Shown piece by piece: positions 1-10,594 of a DNA stretch of 64,000 nt. Source of the DNA: Rhizomys pruinosus (Eukaryota > Chordata > Mammalia > Rodentia > Spalacidae); NCBI GenBank assembly GCA_009823505.1, contig VZQC01010403.1, positions 362,853 to 426,852 on the forward strand, written 5' to 3'. A program made the translations under genes and the position numbers. The notes beneath the pieces were generated by a model. That model saw only the letters and a list, made by a program, of their open reading frames with translations, was not told the DNA's origin and searched no databases. The stretch's first letter is position 1, and each line of letters begins with the position of its first letter.

Positions 1-70
1 CCTGATCTGAATTGGAAAATGATGTATGAAATGCACAAAGCATCAATAAAAATTAAATTAAAAAACTTTT
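1..70 (+). mobile_element. L1 3' terminal fragment
   Basis: This short piece ends in a polyadenylation signal (AATAAA) and an A-rich tail. Almost the same sequence recurs at 7880-7950 and, inverted, at 9755-9945, each time as the end of an L1-like 3' UTR. Only the last bases are in the window. Confidence 0.5.
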
Positions 71-292
71 TAAAAATTTTTATTTATTTTTTATGTGTAT
101 GAATGTATTGTCTGCATGTAGGTCTGTGCACCGGTATTGTGCAATGCTGCGGAGGTCAGAAGAGGGCATCAGATTCCCCTGGGACTGGAGTCAAAGATGG
201 TTTTCAGCTGCCATGTGGGCACTGGGGATTGAACCTGGGTCCTCTGCAAGAGCAGTTGGCGCTCTTAACCATTAGGCCACCTCTCCAGCCCC
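71..292 (-). mobile_element. B2 SINE
   Basis: Read on the minus strand it begins with the tRNA-like head (gctggagaggtggcc) carrying the pol III A and B box region, and ends in the A/T-rich B2 tail. It is nearly full length and lies between two L1 fragments. Confidence 0.85.
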
Positions 293-500
293 GATGTTGA
301 ACACTTTTTAAGATGTTTCTTAGCCATCTTTAATTCCTCACTGGTGAAGACTGTTTAGCTCTTTAGTCCATCTTTTGAGTAGGTCATTTGTATTCTTCTT
401 CTTCTTTTTTCTTTTTTTTTGAGTAGTTTATGTATTCTTGATGTTAATTGATAGATTAACATCTTGATAGATGTATCACTGGTAAAGATGACTGAAACTT
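293..500 (-). mobile_element. L1 ORF2 fragment
   Basis: The sequence aligns by eye with 11885-12050 of the long L1 in this window, so it is a piece of the ORF2 3' half in minus orientation. A pyrimidine-rich stretch near 395-420 interrupts it. No coding potential remains. Confidence 0.7.
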
Positions 501-521
501 ATAAACATTTTTTGAACTGGA

Positions 522-1050
522 GCTGGGGTGATGGCTGAGTCAGTAAAGTACTTGCCCCACAAGCATGAAGCCCTGAGTTCACTTTCCACACTCACATTAC
601 AAATAAAACCTGGAGGCTGCAGCTATGACTCGGTGGTTAAGAGAACTAGTTGTTCTTGAAGAGGACTTGGATTCAGCTCCCAGCCCCCACATGGCCGCCA
701 ACAGTCATTTGTAACTAAAGTTTCAGGGGATCCAACCCCCTCTTCTGGCCTCTGCTGACATTCCTACATACATGTGGTGTAATTACATAGAGGCAGGCAA
801 AACACTCAAGCACATTAGAACAAACAACTGAACATGGAGGTATACACCTCCCAGTGCTACAAAGAAAAGCAGATACAGGAGGATGCTGGGGCTCACTGAC
901 CAGGCAGTCCAGCCAAATAAGAGCTCTAGATTCAATGAAAGACCCTGTTTCAAAAATAAAGTGGAGAGTGATAAAAGACACTCTATGTTGGCCTCTGCCA
1001 TTTGCACGCATGCACACACACATACAGAAGGAGGCACACAGACAGTTTAG
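522..1050 (+). mobile_element. B4-type SINE split by a B2
   Basis: The ID-like head (ggtgatggctgagtcagtaa) is at 522-604 and the B1-like body and CA-rich tail are at 823-1050. The two halves are separated by the B2 at 605-822, which inserted into it. Confidence 0.6.
605..822 (+). mobile_element. B2 SINE
   Basis: A diverged plus-strand B2 with a recognisable head (ggttaagagaactagttgtt), the core around the cccacatgg motif, and a 3' end containing aggcaggcaaaacactc. It lies inside the B4 at 522-1050. Confidence 0.7.
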
Positions 1051-1075
1051 TGTCATAGTGAGAACAGCCAAATGA

Positions 1076-1880
1076 CTAAAGGAGATTTTTACAAAATTAA
1101 CTGATAATGAATATTCTGTTTTCTTTGTAATTAAATGTCTGGTTCTTCAGGTGTTCAATTGTTTTCAGATTGGAAGAATTCCATGTATTCTTCTTACATA
1201 GAAATGAGTGCCTTCTCTTCCAAATTTCCTTACTAAGCTTATATAAATTCACTACACTGTTTGTCAGGGGGAGCAGTTAGTTGAGTGCCTAACTGCAGCT
1301 TGTGAGCAGATGAGTGACAGTAAAATATGAATGAGTTGGACATAAAGAGAGACACATGGTTATTCCTCTAATAGAAAGTGACTCCAGGGAGCTCAGGAGC
1401 ATCTGGGACTTTGATGTTGACTTCCTCTGACTGTTAGGGGTGCTTCTGTTCTGAGCATGTGGCCCTCACTCACTCCGTGCTTCTGTGAAGCATTTTGAGA
1501 TGTGAAGTCAATGGCATGGAGGTTCATCTAGGAGGACTCTGACAAATCCTGTGCCCTTAAGGCTCAGCACTGCAGATGCAAATCTCTGTGCTGGAGGCTT
1601 GAGCAAGCAGTAAAACACCACACGCACAACCCTTCCCACTCCACACTTGCAAATATTATATGAGATGGAAAATTACTATTAATAAAAGCATCAAATTTCA
1701 TAAAATGAAAAAATGGCTTTCAGTTTCTGGAAAGAAAGCAGTGATAGCTGTCTCATTCCGCAGTTGGTATGGGGTTGAGGAATTGCACCTCAGTGTCCCC
1801 TAGTGGCTTCACAGGGCAGAGAAATCTACTTCACATCATCTCAGCACCTTAAGTCTAAGGATCTCTCCTCTGAAGTCATG
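1076..1880. other. Unassigned non-coding stretch
   Basis: I recognise no gene or repeat family here. Open frames are short and the composition is AT-rich and ordinary. Confidence 0.4.
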
Positions 1881-2075
1881 CTGTATATGTTTATATATGT
1901 ACATCACATATGTACATGTATATACATAGAAATATGTACATATGTATGCATGGATGTGAACGTATGTGCATGCATGTAAGTATGCATCAATCCTACATAC
2001 TCACAGAGATATATGCACATATGAGCATTCATATAATATACACATATAACCATACATGCACAAATACAACTTCAT
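1876..2075. repeat. Degenerate ATGT/ACAT low-complexity tract
   Basis: Alternating purine-pyrimidine DNA built from variants of tatgta and acatat. It is an imperfect tetranucleotide or dinucleotide tract; the 61-residue open frame across it is a by-product. Confidence 0.6.
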
Positions 2076-2094
2076 GCATTTTCAAATGTTTTTA

Positions 2095-2960
2095 GTATGT
2101 TGAGGTAGTTTATTTCAATTCCTAGTTTCTTATGAAATGATGTTGAATTTTGCCAAATGTATTTTCTTCATGAATTGAGATGGTCATGTGGGGTTTTTCT
2201 ACCTTCATTCTGTTAATGAGATATATTACACTGATTGAGTTTCATATGTTCAACTAACCTAGAAGTTCAGGAATAAAATTTACTTTGACATAGTATATAG
2301 TTCTTTTAACATACAACTTAATTCATGTTTAGTATACTTATGAGGATTTTTGTATAAGAATTAGTCAGGCCTGTAGTTTTCACATAGAGTTTTGTCTCAC
2401 TTTAATAGAAGGGTCATTTGGGTGTTGTGTGGTTTTACTGGGGATATGTGAACCTGATCATCCTACATCAGGGATTAGTACAAGACCAAAGAAAGGATCC
2501 CACCCAAGTCTAGCTTGGCAGACCAATGAGTTGATTGGTATTAAGGAGCATGGGTATGGGGGTGATCAGGACTGTGGGTGCCTCAAAGGCAGGTTCATCA
2601 CAGAAAAGCTCTCCCTAACATGGGTGACAGCTTATGAAAGCTGCATTCCTGGGTTCCTTACACAGCTGGTAGGCAGCTTGGCCATCTGCTACTTACATAA
2701 ACTGGGAGGGCCTTTGTGAATTCTGTAACTTTCTGAGTTTCCTGAGCCTTGCAATTTTCAGGACTATTTAGAGCCTTGGAAGTTGCAGTAATATCTCTCC
2801 TTCTAAGATGGAACATTTCAGTTCAGAAGAAACATCTACATAACAGCTGGCTTTATAAAATAAGTTTGAGAGGATTCCTTGTCCTCAAGTTTTGGGAAGA
2901 AGTTGAAGAAAATCAATTGTTTTTCTTTAGATTTTTGGTGACTTTGCCAAGGAAGCCATT
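2095..2960 (-). mobile_element. L1 ORF2 fragment, interrupted
   Basis: Parts at 2095-2408 and 2740-2960 resemble the reverse-transcriptase portion of L1 ORF2 on the minus strand (compare 13340-13600 and about 13650). An unrelated repeat at 2410-2735 splits them. The copy is old and has no open frame. Confidence 0.55.
2410..2735 (+). repeat. Interspersed rodent repeat, family unassigned
   Basis: The stretch contains phrases I associate with a medium-copy rodent repeat (caagaccaaagaaaggatcc and tgggtgacagct). It interrupts an L1. The 96-residue open frame in it resembles no protein family I know. Confidence 0.4.
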
Positions 2961-3009
2961 TGGTCCTAGTTTTGGGGGAGGGTTTGAGTACTTATTCATT
3001 CTTCTTACT

Positions 3010-3128
3010 GGCTAGTCAAATATACATTTTACATAAATGTAACATATGCAAATACAAGTACTCAGTCTGGCCAGTCAAACATACATTTTTACATAAATGT
3101 AACATATGTAAATACAAATACTCAGTGG
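3010..3128. repeat. 59-bp tandem duplication
   Basis: Two adjacent copies of a 59-bp AT-rich unit start at 3010 and 3069. They differ at only a few positions. The duplication lies at the junction between opposed L1 fragments. Confidence 0.8.
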
Positions 3129-3787
3129 TGAAAATCTGAAAGTTCTTCCTGTAAGAGCAAGAATGAAGCAACCCCATCCATACTTGTCAACTTTATTCAA
3201 CATAATGGAAGACATTTTACTCTAAGCAGTTAGGCAAGAAAAGGAAATAAGAGCATCCAAAATATGAAAAGAAAAGTGGAATTACCTCTAGTCACAGGCA
3301 ACATTCTTGTAGGTAACATGGCACATAGGAAACTCTAAGAATTCCAATGAGACTGTTAAAAAGGAATACAGCAAACTTTTAGTTGCAGGATATAAAATCA
3401 ACACATAAAAATTAATTTTGTATCTATATACTAACAAAAGGTAATCCAAAAGACATTTTAAGGAAAAAAACTCATTTACAATAAGACCTTGAAGAAAAAA
3501 AATATTTCAAAATAAACTTCACTAGGGTGATCAAAGACTCATGCTGAAAATTCTGAAACATTATGGAAGAAATTTCAGGAGACACAGATAAATGGAAATT
3601 CAGGCAAAATGAAAGCCAGTTTGTTAAAATGTCCAAAGTAAAGCGATCTACTGATTCACTGTAATCTTATGTGGCATTTTTGCATAGATAGAAGAAAGTG
3701 ATTCTGAAATGAGTATGGAATCTCAAGGAAGCTTCATGGCCAGAAGAATTAGAAAGAGAACAAAGTCAGAGTTCTCATAATTAAAAA

Positions 3788-3996
3788 AATTATTATTTTT
3801 ATGTGTATGAATTTATTGCCTACATGTATGTACCCATGTCATGTAATGCCTGCAGACGTCAGAAGAGGGTGTCAAGCTCCTCTGAAACTGGAGATACAGA
3901 TGGTTGTTAGCTGCCATGTGTATGCTGGGAATTGAACCCAGGTACTCTGCAAAAGCAGACAGTACTCTTAACCACTGAGCCAACTCTCCATCCCCT
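3788..3996 (-). mobile_element. B2 SINE
   Basis: Minus-strand B2: A/T-rich tail at the left, tRNA-like head at the right (aaccactgagccaactctcc). Confidence 0.85.
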
Positions 3997-4006
3997 CTCA
4001 TAATTT

Positions 4007-4029
4007 TTAAAAAGATTTATTTTTAACGT

Positions 4030-4071
<42 letters not shown>

Positions 4072-4222
4072 TTAGAGGCTCGTGGAGACCAGAGGCACTG
4101 GAGCCTCTGGAGCTAGAGTTACAGTCAGTTGTGAGCTACCTGATGTGGGTGCTTGACTTTGAACTAAGAGCCTCTATAAGAGCAGTATGTACTCTTAACC
4201 ACTGAGTCATGTTTCCACTCCC
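4007..4222 (-). mobile_element. B3/B2-type SINE with GT tract
   Basis: Minus-strand SINE. A (GT)n run at 4031-4069 stands at its 3' side and the head is at the right (cttaaccactgagtcatg). The body is diverged and closer to B3 than to B2. Confidence 0.65.
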
Positions 4223-4251
4223 TTCTCACATTTTTAAAGGAAAAAAGTGGA

Positions 4252-4596
4252 TCTGGGGCTATGTATGGCTCAGTAGGACCTAAGTTCAAATCCGCAGCAC
4301 CCATGTAAAAGCTGGGCATGATCATGAGTACTTATAACCCAGCACTGAGGCACAGAGACAGCAGAGACAGACAGATCTCAGAAGTATGCCCAGCTGACTG
4401 CCCAAGATACTGTGAGCTTTGGGTTTACTGAGATCCTCTCTCAAAAAACAAGGTGGAGAGTGCGTGACAGAAGAAAGCACCCAGGCTGGCTTCCACACAT
4501 GTACACATGTGCACTCACCCATCTCACACACAGACATACACACACAGACACACAGACAGACAGAGAGACACAGACACAGACACACACACAGACACA

Positions 4597-4628
<32 letters not shown>

Positions 4629-4642
4629 AGACATACACACAA
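4252..4642 (+). mobile_element. B4-type SINE with CA-rich tail
   Basis: ID-like head (ggggctatgtatggctcagt), B1-like body to about 4450, then a long degenerate CA/CAGA tail at 4520-4627. The repetitive tail explains the His/Thr-rich and Val/Cys-rich open frames on the two strands. Confidence 0.65.
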
Positions 4643-5134
4643 ATGATAAAGTTTGTAACTACAAAAAAACTGTAAGGCAACATTAAGCAAAACATTATGG
4701 CACTGGCATCAAAACAGCCCCACAGACCAGTGAAGCCAAGTGGAGAGTTCAGGAACTCTTGTGTGTTTGGTTAGAGGAATTTTGCAGAGGACCAAAGCCA
4801 AACAAGAGGAAAAGGAAGATGTCTTCAATATACACTGTCAGAAAAACTGGATATCCATATATAAAAAAGCAAAGTTAGACATGTAATAGTAACTCATAAT
4901 AACTAAAGACCTAAGTGTGAAATCTAAATTTGTACAATTCCTAGAAGAAAGCTAGGGGGAAAGTTCCATGATGGCTGTGGTGAAGAACTATTAGATAAAG
5001 CAGAAAGAACAGGCAAGGAATTAAAAATGGGGTGGAGCCAACTTAAATATTTTGTTCAGCAAAGGAAAAAAATCAATGACAGTTAACAAAATCTATGGAA
5101 TGAGAGTAAATGTTTTCACATCATATCTGTAAAG

Positions 5135-5290
5135 GGTTGATTATTCATGCCTTTAACTCCAGCATTGGAAGGCAGAAGCAGGAGGATCTCTGTGAGTTTG
5201 AAGCCAGCTTGGTCTATAGAGTGAGTTCCAGGACAACTGGGGCTACATGGTGAGACCCTCTCTTGAAAAGAACAAACAAGCAAAAAAGAA
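5135..5290 (+). mobile_element. B1 SINE
   Basis: Plus-strand B1 with a changed first few bases, the core ggaggatctctgtgagtttg and an A-rich tail. It lies in the old L1. Confidence 0.8.
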
Positions 5291-5789
5291 CATCTGAAGA
5301 ATAGAGAGAGCTCCTACAACTCAACGAGAAGCAATTGCCAAATAACCAATGAAAATAACCCCAAAAGTTAAGCAAACATTTCTCTAAAAAGGATATACAA
5401 GCAGCCAATAGCATACAGAAAGATATTCAATGCTACTAACATTAGAAAATGCAAATTAAAATGACAAATCAGGCATCTCTCACCAAACTAGGAGGCCAAC
5501 AAACATTGGCAAAGGTGTGGACAAAATGGCACCTTTATACACTGTTGGTGGGAACACAAAATGGCACAGTTGCTACAGAAAATGGTGTTTCCTCAACTAA
5601 AAATAAAATTGCTATATGATTCAGCAGTGCTGCTTCAGGGTGTCTTGACCAAAAGAGCTGAAGGCTGGCTGTCGAAGAGGATCTGAATATGTTCATTGTT
5701 GGATATCCACATGTAAAAGAAAGCTATTTTTCAATAGTCAAGAGTCAGATGTGACACAAACGTCTATTGAAAAGAATGCAAAGAAGGTG

Positions 5790-5908
5790 CGTTGTTGGCA
5801 AAGCCTTGTGTAATCTTGTCACTCAGGACACTGATGCAGTAGGATTAAGAATTTGAGAACAGCCTGAGCTATGCAGTGAAACTCTGTCCAAAAACAAATA
5901 AAAAAAGA
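5790..5908 (+). mobile_element. Old B1 remnant
   Basis: Weak match to the B1 3' half (gagaacagcctgagctatg, then gtgaaactctgtcc and an A-rich tail). Confidence 0.45.
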
Positions 5909-6120
5909 TGAAGAACATAGAGAATCTGGTATGCCTATGTGATGAAGTACCATATACGACAGAGTAGTACTCAACTGGACTGGACTCCTGATGCATGCTG
6001 CAGCATGGATGCAGCCATGGATATTCTGCTAGAGAAAATAACCCAGGCAAAAAGAAGTTCCAGATAATAACCTGCTTTCGAAGTTCTAAAGCAAGTGAAC
6101 TTACAGAAATGGAAGCACAT

Positions 6121-6350
6121 TTAAATATTTTATTAATTATTTTCTATTTTATGTGTATGAGTGTATTGCCTACATGTATGTAAGTGCTCCATCTCCTGCA
6201 ATGCCCATGGAAGTCAGAAGAGAGTATCAGATCCCCTGGAACTGGAGTTACAGACAGTTGTTAGTTGCCCTGTGGGTGCTGGGACTTGAGCTCAGGTCCT
6301 CTGCAACAGCAGCCAGGCCTCTTAACCCCTGAGCCATCTTTCCAGCCCCC
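6121..6350 (-). mobile_element. B2 SINE
   Basis: Near full-length minus-strand B2. The head at the right ends in gagccatctttccagccccc; the tail at the left is A/T-rich. Confidence 0.85.
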
Positions 6351-6423
6351 AAAAGCAAATTTAATAAAAGTTATTGTTCAATATCATTAAGAGGATAAGT
6401 TTTAAATGGTATTATTATTGTCA

Positions 6424-6614
6424 GAATTGTTATTTTGAGACACAGTATTCAGCCCAGCCTGACCTGGAACTGGCTGTGAGGCTAAGAATGCCCCTGAAGT
6501 TCTGATCCATTTACCTCCATCTCCCAAGTGCTGAGACCACAGGCATGAATCACCACCCCACCCAGTTTATGCTGGAGATGAAACCCAGGACTTTGTGCAT
6601 GCTAGGTGTTAGGT
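6424..6614 (-). mobile_element. B4-type SINE
   Basis: Minus strand: a diverged B1-like part (tttgagacacagtatt, ctcccaagtgctgagacc) followed by an ID-like end (actttgtgcatgctaggtg). Confidence 0.55.
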
Positions 6615-6619
6615 CAGGC

Positions 6620-7380
6620 TGGGGTGAAAATATAATGATGATGAGGTCATTCTCCAACTGTAAATTGGAGCCAACTGTTATAGAGGTAATCTCTTATAAA
6701 ACTAGTAAAACTGCCTTCTTTAATTGACTAATAGACATAGGAACTGTGAAAAGGATTATTCTCTATTCAGAGCCAAATATAATACTAAAGTCTCCTTAAG
6801 CTATGCACTTAAGCAAGATATATTAATACAGGAGCTCTGACATCAGCAATGGATTATTCTACCAAGGAGATGTTGGCCAGGGGATCCAAGCCCCCACAAA
6901 AGGTAAAGGCTCCTTGCCTCTAAACTGGGATAACTGCAAGAAGAGAGGCGATAGACCTGATGTAAACATGGGAAAGATGTATTGAGACCACACATGCAAG
7001 TGTACAGATGGTCTCTGAAATACCAGAGAGTGTTACCAAAAGCCACTAAACCAATAAAGCAAATATGGGTCTCCTTGAGTCAAGCAAGACTCCACCGTCA
7101 GCACCAGTTACACCTCACCTGCCTGGAAATACTGTGCAGCAGAGGCAGCCATATGCCTGTAAATCCCAAATCTAATTGGCTACTAGCTCTCTCCTTGGAG
7201 GAATAACCCACGGCTGATGCCACAAGCTTACATCCTCTAATGGTTAGGCGATGTTATAAGCCACAGCAAGACTCTGTCATATTTAACAGAAAATAATGTA
7301 ATTCATGGATTAACGTACCATCCAAACATCTGTGTCTATACCAAAGTAACCTACCATAACAATTAGTACTGTTTAAATTC
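6620..7380. other. Unassigned non-coding stretch
   Basis: No gene or repeat family recognised. It could be the older part of an L1 3' UTR or LTR-element interior, but I cannot support either. Confidence 0.35.
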
Positions 7381-7439
7381 CTATATATGTAATTGTTTGT
7401 GCTTCATTAGTAGGGTTGAAAGGTTATTCCTGGACAAAC

Positions 7440-7960
7440 TGTCAGCCCATGAAAGGAAACAGCCAGAATTGACCAGAGTCCAAGACAACAGCTCCAGAGA
7501 AAGTAGACTGTTTTGCTTCTCATCCACCTGTGCCCATTTTCTAAGCCTAGGGAGCAATCTGCGGAAGAGGGGGCGTGGTAGAATGTAAGGGCTGCAATTG
7601 GGGTGAACGGTGAAACTACAGCAATATAGTCTGGACACTCATTTGATCAACTTGATTGAACATACAAGCCCCCCCCCCTGCTGGATGGTGGGACCCATGG
7701 GCTGAGTGGGTTTGGGCACAACTGCTTGCAAACTGGTTTTACATGAAGGATGTTTGTACTCATAAATTATCACTTATTGTTAAAAAATGAAAAAAAAACT
7801 GAGTGAAAGATGCAGGACAGTTATGGCAGAATGCATGATCTGGGATGGGGTGGGGTGGGGTGGGGGAAAGGGAAGGGGAAATATGCCTGAACTGAATTGG
7901 AAAATGATGTATGAAATACACAAAGCATCAATAAAAAAAAATGAAAGTAAAAAAAAAAAA
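7440..7960 (+). mobile_element. L1-like 3' UTR and tail
   Basis: The segment ends in a G-rich tract (7842-7880), a conserved terminal block shared with positions 1-60, an AATAAA signal and an A-rich tail at 7935-7962. A G-rich stretch before the poly-A signal is a usual feature of mammalian L1 3' UTRs. How far it extends to the left is uncertain. Confidence 0.5.
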
Positions 7961-7962
7961 AA

Positions 7963-8223
7963 GCCAAGATGGCATAGACTGGAAGGACCCTCCTTTCTTT
8001 TCTGGTCAGGCCAGATTCCCATGAGACCTCTGGTCCTGAGATGCACCTCCAGATCTGAGCCCCTTACCTGTCTTAATTGGCCAGATTCCAATATGTCACC
8101 ATCTCCCCTCCACCCTATAAAAGGCTCTCCCCGCCTCCCAGATGCATGCATGCTTTCTTGTGGTCCTGGAGGCCATGGATTCCCTGGAGAGAAAGAGAAG
8201 AGAAGAGAAGAGAAGAGGAGAGA

Positions 8224-8281
<58 letters not shown>

Positions 8282-8360
8282 TTCCTGGAATGAATGCCTG
8301 TCTTTATTTACTTTTAATTTGGACCGATCTGGCCTTTATCTCTGTGTCGGATACTTCTTA
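7963..8360 (+). promoter_or_regulatory. LTR-like unit with TATA box and GA tract
   Basis: A clear TATA-type box (cctataaaagg) lies at about 8117-8127. It is followed by about 60 bp of unique sequence and then a GA-rich microsatellite. I infer a truncated or diverged LTR promoter; no target duplication or paired end was found. Confidence 0.3.
8185..8277. repeat. GA-rich microsatellite
   Basis: (GAGAA)n-like units pass into pure (GA)n. Overlapping open frames rich in Arg/Glu arise only from this tract. Confidence 0.95.
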
Positions 8361-8361
8361 T

Positions 8362-8394
8362 TAGGCAAGCACTAACTGAGCTATATCCCCAGCC
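8362..8394 (-). mobile_element. ID-like SINE fragment
   Basis: Reverse complement reads ggctggggatatagctcagt, the tRNA-derived head of ID or B4 elements. The rest is missing or unrecognisable. Confidence 0.55.
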
Positions 8395-8445
8395 TAAATG
8401 TGAGTATGCAATGCTCCTGAGAACTAAATGTAAACACAGGGGAGA

Positions 8446-8650
8446 TGCTAGGCAGTTATGAGCTCTTGCTGCTCCTCCTCCAGAGGACCTGAGTTCAGTT
8501 CCCAGCACCCACATTTGGTGGTTCAGCACTGCCTGTAACTCTAGCTCCAGGAAATTCGATGATGCCCTCTTCTGGCCTTTGGATAAATGTACACAGGCAC
8601 ACACATATAATTTTTAAAAAATCAAGAATAAATAAATAAAAATAAAAATA
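8446..8650 (+). mobile_element. B2/B3-type SINE
   Basis: Plus strand. The core includes gaggacctgagttcagttcc and ctcttctggcctttgg; the tail is rich in AATAAA-like units (8625-8650). Confidence 0.75.
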
Positions 8651-9400
8651 AATGCTTTGGATGTAAGGGGGCCATTAGTGAAAACCTGGTCCCTGTGAAG
8701 AGATGGTGACCAGCCTGCTTACAGCTAGCTTGTCTGACATTGTCCAGAGATGAGAGTTGCTTCCTTCTGGGTGTAACTTCAGTCCAGATACACTGTGTCT
8801 TGGTCATTCTGTGAAAACCAGAGCACTTCAAGGATGTGAGCAGAAAACAAGATATTCTCGAAAAACAAAACAAAACAAAACAAAACAAAACAAAACAGGG
8901 CAATGCTATCCGTACTCAGGAGTCTCACCTCCTTACAGAGAAGCCTGTTAATGTGCAACCCCGAGTTTTTTCTTCACTCTAACAAAATCCTCAGGTATGT
9001 CTTATTTATACTTCCTTTAAGACACTCAGGAAACTGCTCTCTCTTCTCTCCTAGTCATCACTCAGTCCTTCCCAGCATCCAGGCATACTCAGTTCTTTCC
9101 TCAAGCATCCTGCCCTCTCTGTTCAATTTGTAGTAGGAACGCTGATTAACAAAGAGAAACCTGAAAATGTAGCCAGCCCTTTCAAATTTTAAGTGGTTTC
9201 TGGTTCTTCCTGGAAATTAAAGTTTATAAAGTCTTATATGAGCTCTTGAATTTGTTCATTGCTCTCTCGATTTTCTAAATGTGTTTTAAAAAAATAATTC
9301 TTCAGTAGTGTGAGTCCATTGATTCATGTGCATCTCGGAGCCTGCTGTTTTCTCCAGAACTTCCCTAACATTCACCTAGCAATTGTGAAAAATAAAAATG
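8651..9400. other. Unassigned stretch with an AAAAC tract
   Basis: No gene seen. An (AAAAC)n microsatellite occupies 8861-8896, without a recognisable SINE attached to it. Confidence 0.45.
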
Positions 9401-9402
9401 AC

Positions 9403-9411
9403 TTTTCTTTC

Positions 9412-9489
<78 letters not shown>
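9403..9489. repeat. (CTTT)n microsatellite
   Basis: About 20 uninterrupted CTTT units. The Phe/Leu/Ser open frame across it is not a gene. Confidence 0.95.
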
Positions 9490-9529
9490 GAATGTCTATA
9501 TTTCTGCATTTTCTTTCTTTCTTCTTCTT

Positions 9530-9752
9530 TCTTCATGCATGTAGAGGCCACAGTTTGATGCGGCAGGTATGTGATGCCCAGTGTCTTCCTCTGAGTGCCT
9601 TGTTCTCCACTTTAAGTTTTTGAGACAGAATGTCTCACTGAACTCGGAGCTCACCATGCAGCAAGACTAGCTGGCCAGTGGGCTCCAAGGGTCCTTCTGC
9701 ATCTGCCTCCCTAGCAGCAGGATTAAAGGTGGATGCCACCATATCCCAGCTT
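9530..9752 (-). mobile_element. B4-type SINE
   Basis: Minus-strand B4 body with tttttgagacagaatgtctc, agctggccagtgggctcc and gcaggattaaaggtgg. The ID end is missing; it abuts the L1 3' piece at 9755. Confidence 0.6.
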
Positions 9753-9754
9753 CT

Positions 9755-9945
9755 TTTTAAAATATATTTTTATTGTTATCAAACTTTTTCATACATCATA
9801 CATCATTTCTCAATCCAATTTAGACCCATTTCCCCTTCCACGCTCCCCACCCCACCCAAGTTCATGGACTCTGCCATACATGTCTTGCATCTTTTTCTGA
9901 ATCTCTCCAGAGTTTTTCTCAAAGCAGAGGATTATTGTTCCTGCG
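9755..9945 (-). mobile_element. L1 3' terminal fragment
   Basis: Inverted copy of the terminal block seen at 1-60 and 7840-7950: T-rich tail at the left, then the C-rich (G-rich on the minus strand) tract near 9835-9860. It could be the displaced 3' end of the L1 that starts at 11098, separated from it by the repeats at 10130-11092. Confidence 0.55.
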
Positions 9946-10019
9946 AGAACTTCACTGTTTCAGTCGTTCCCCCCCCCTAGTTTTTTGTTGTTACAAGTTG
10001 TTCCCTCTAAGCTGTATTG

Positions 10020-10021
<2 letters not shown>

Positions 10022-10062
<41 letters not shown>
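10022..10062. repeat. (CA)n microsatellite
   Basis: About 20 CA units, uninterrupted. Confidence 0.95.
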
Positions 10063-10063
<1 letters not shown>

Positions 10064-10129
10064 ACATCAACTGAATTGGAGGATTTTCTTTTCTTTTCTT
10101 TTTTAGGCTAAAAGATATCATGTTTTCCT

Positions 10130-10550
10130 TAAGGAAGTGTTTAAAGTTTCCTCCTTGGCAAGCCCAAACAACCATCAATCCTGCCCTTGTGCTCCACACT
10201 AGGGTCTTTCCTTCTCATGGTCACCCAAATAAGGTCCAGTAAGCACCGCATCCTGTCTTGATCTTCCTGTACTGGCCTCCATGATACAACCTGGGTAGTC
10301 CAACAATGGCAGTCTATACTCTGAAGAGGCTGAAACCCCAGGAGCTGCTCAGTCCACAAGCTGCATGTATCAGCATTCCCCATCTGGCACTGAAGGTTGA
10401 GAGGGTTCTTGGAGAGACGTGAGTCTTCAGCCCATATTGGAAAGTTGAAAAGCTGTGTCTCATGTCTTTGAAGGATGGCAAAAGCAGTGGCAGTCATAGA
10501 GTAGATGCACTTGCCAGTAAGAATTGAAGACAAGCAAAACAACAGAGCTC
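10130..10550 (+). repeat. Interspersed rodent repeat (same family as 25188-25690)
   Basis: It shares phrases with the repeat at 25188-25690, such as ctgctcagtcc followed by caag and a tctggcactgaagg-like segment. The 133-residue minus-strand frame through it resembles no known protein. I cannot name the family. Confidence 0.4.
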
Positions 10551-10594
10551 TTCTTTTTGTCTTTTTGCTAAGAGCTTAAGTTTTATATCTGATA

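Larger units (their letters stand above)
3140..6118 (+). mobile_element. Old L1 ORF2 remnant (several SINE insertions)
   Basis: Plus-strand pieces at about 3140-3780, 4650-5130, 5290-5790 and 5910-6118 follow L1 ORF2 order from the reverse transcriptase to the C-terminal region. Recognisable traces include a YILTKGN-like stretch near 3430 and a VLALKQP-like stretch near 4700. Frames are broken throughout. SINEs at 3788, 4007, 4252 and 5135 interrupt it. It is more diverged than the L1 at 11098-17280. Confidence 0.65.

Noticed and set aside
2429..2719. 96-residue open frame
   Set aside because: It lies within a repeat inserted in an L1 and matches no protein family I know.
4412..4695. His/Thr-rich and Val/Cys-rich open frames
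   Set aside because: They are translations of a CA/CAGA-rich SINE tail in several frames.
7787..8293. 168-residue open frame
   Set aside because: It joins an L1 3' end, an LTR-like stretch and a GA microsatellite; the C-terminal part is only Arg/Glu repeat.
10141..10542. 133-residue minus-strand open frame
   Set aside because: It lies in an interspersed repeat that recurs at 25188-25690, where the frame is not kept.
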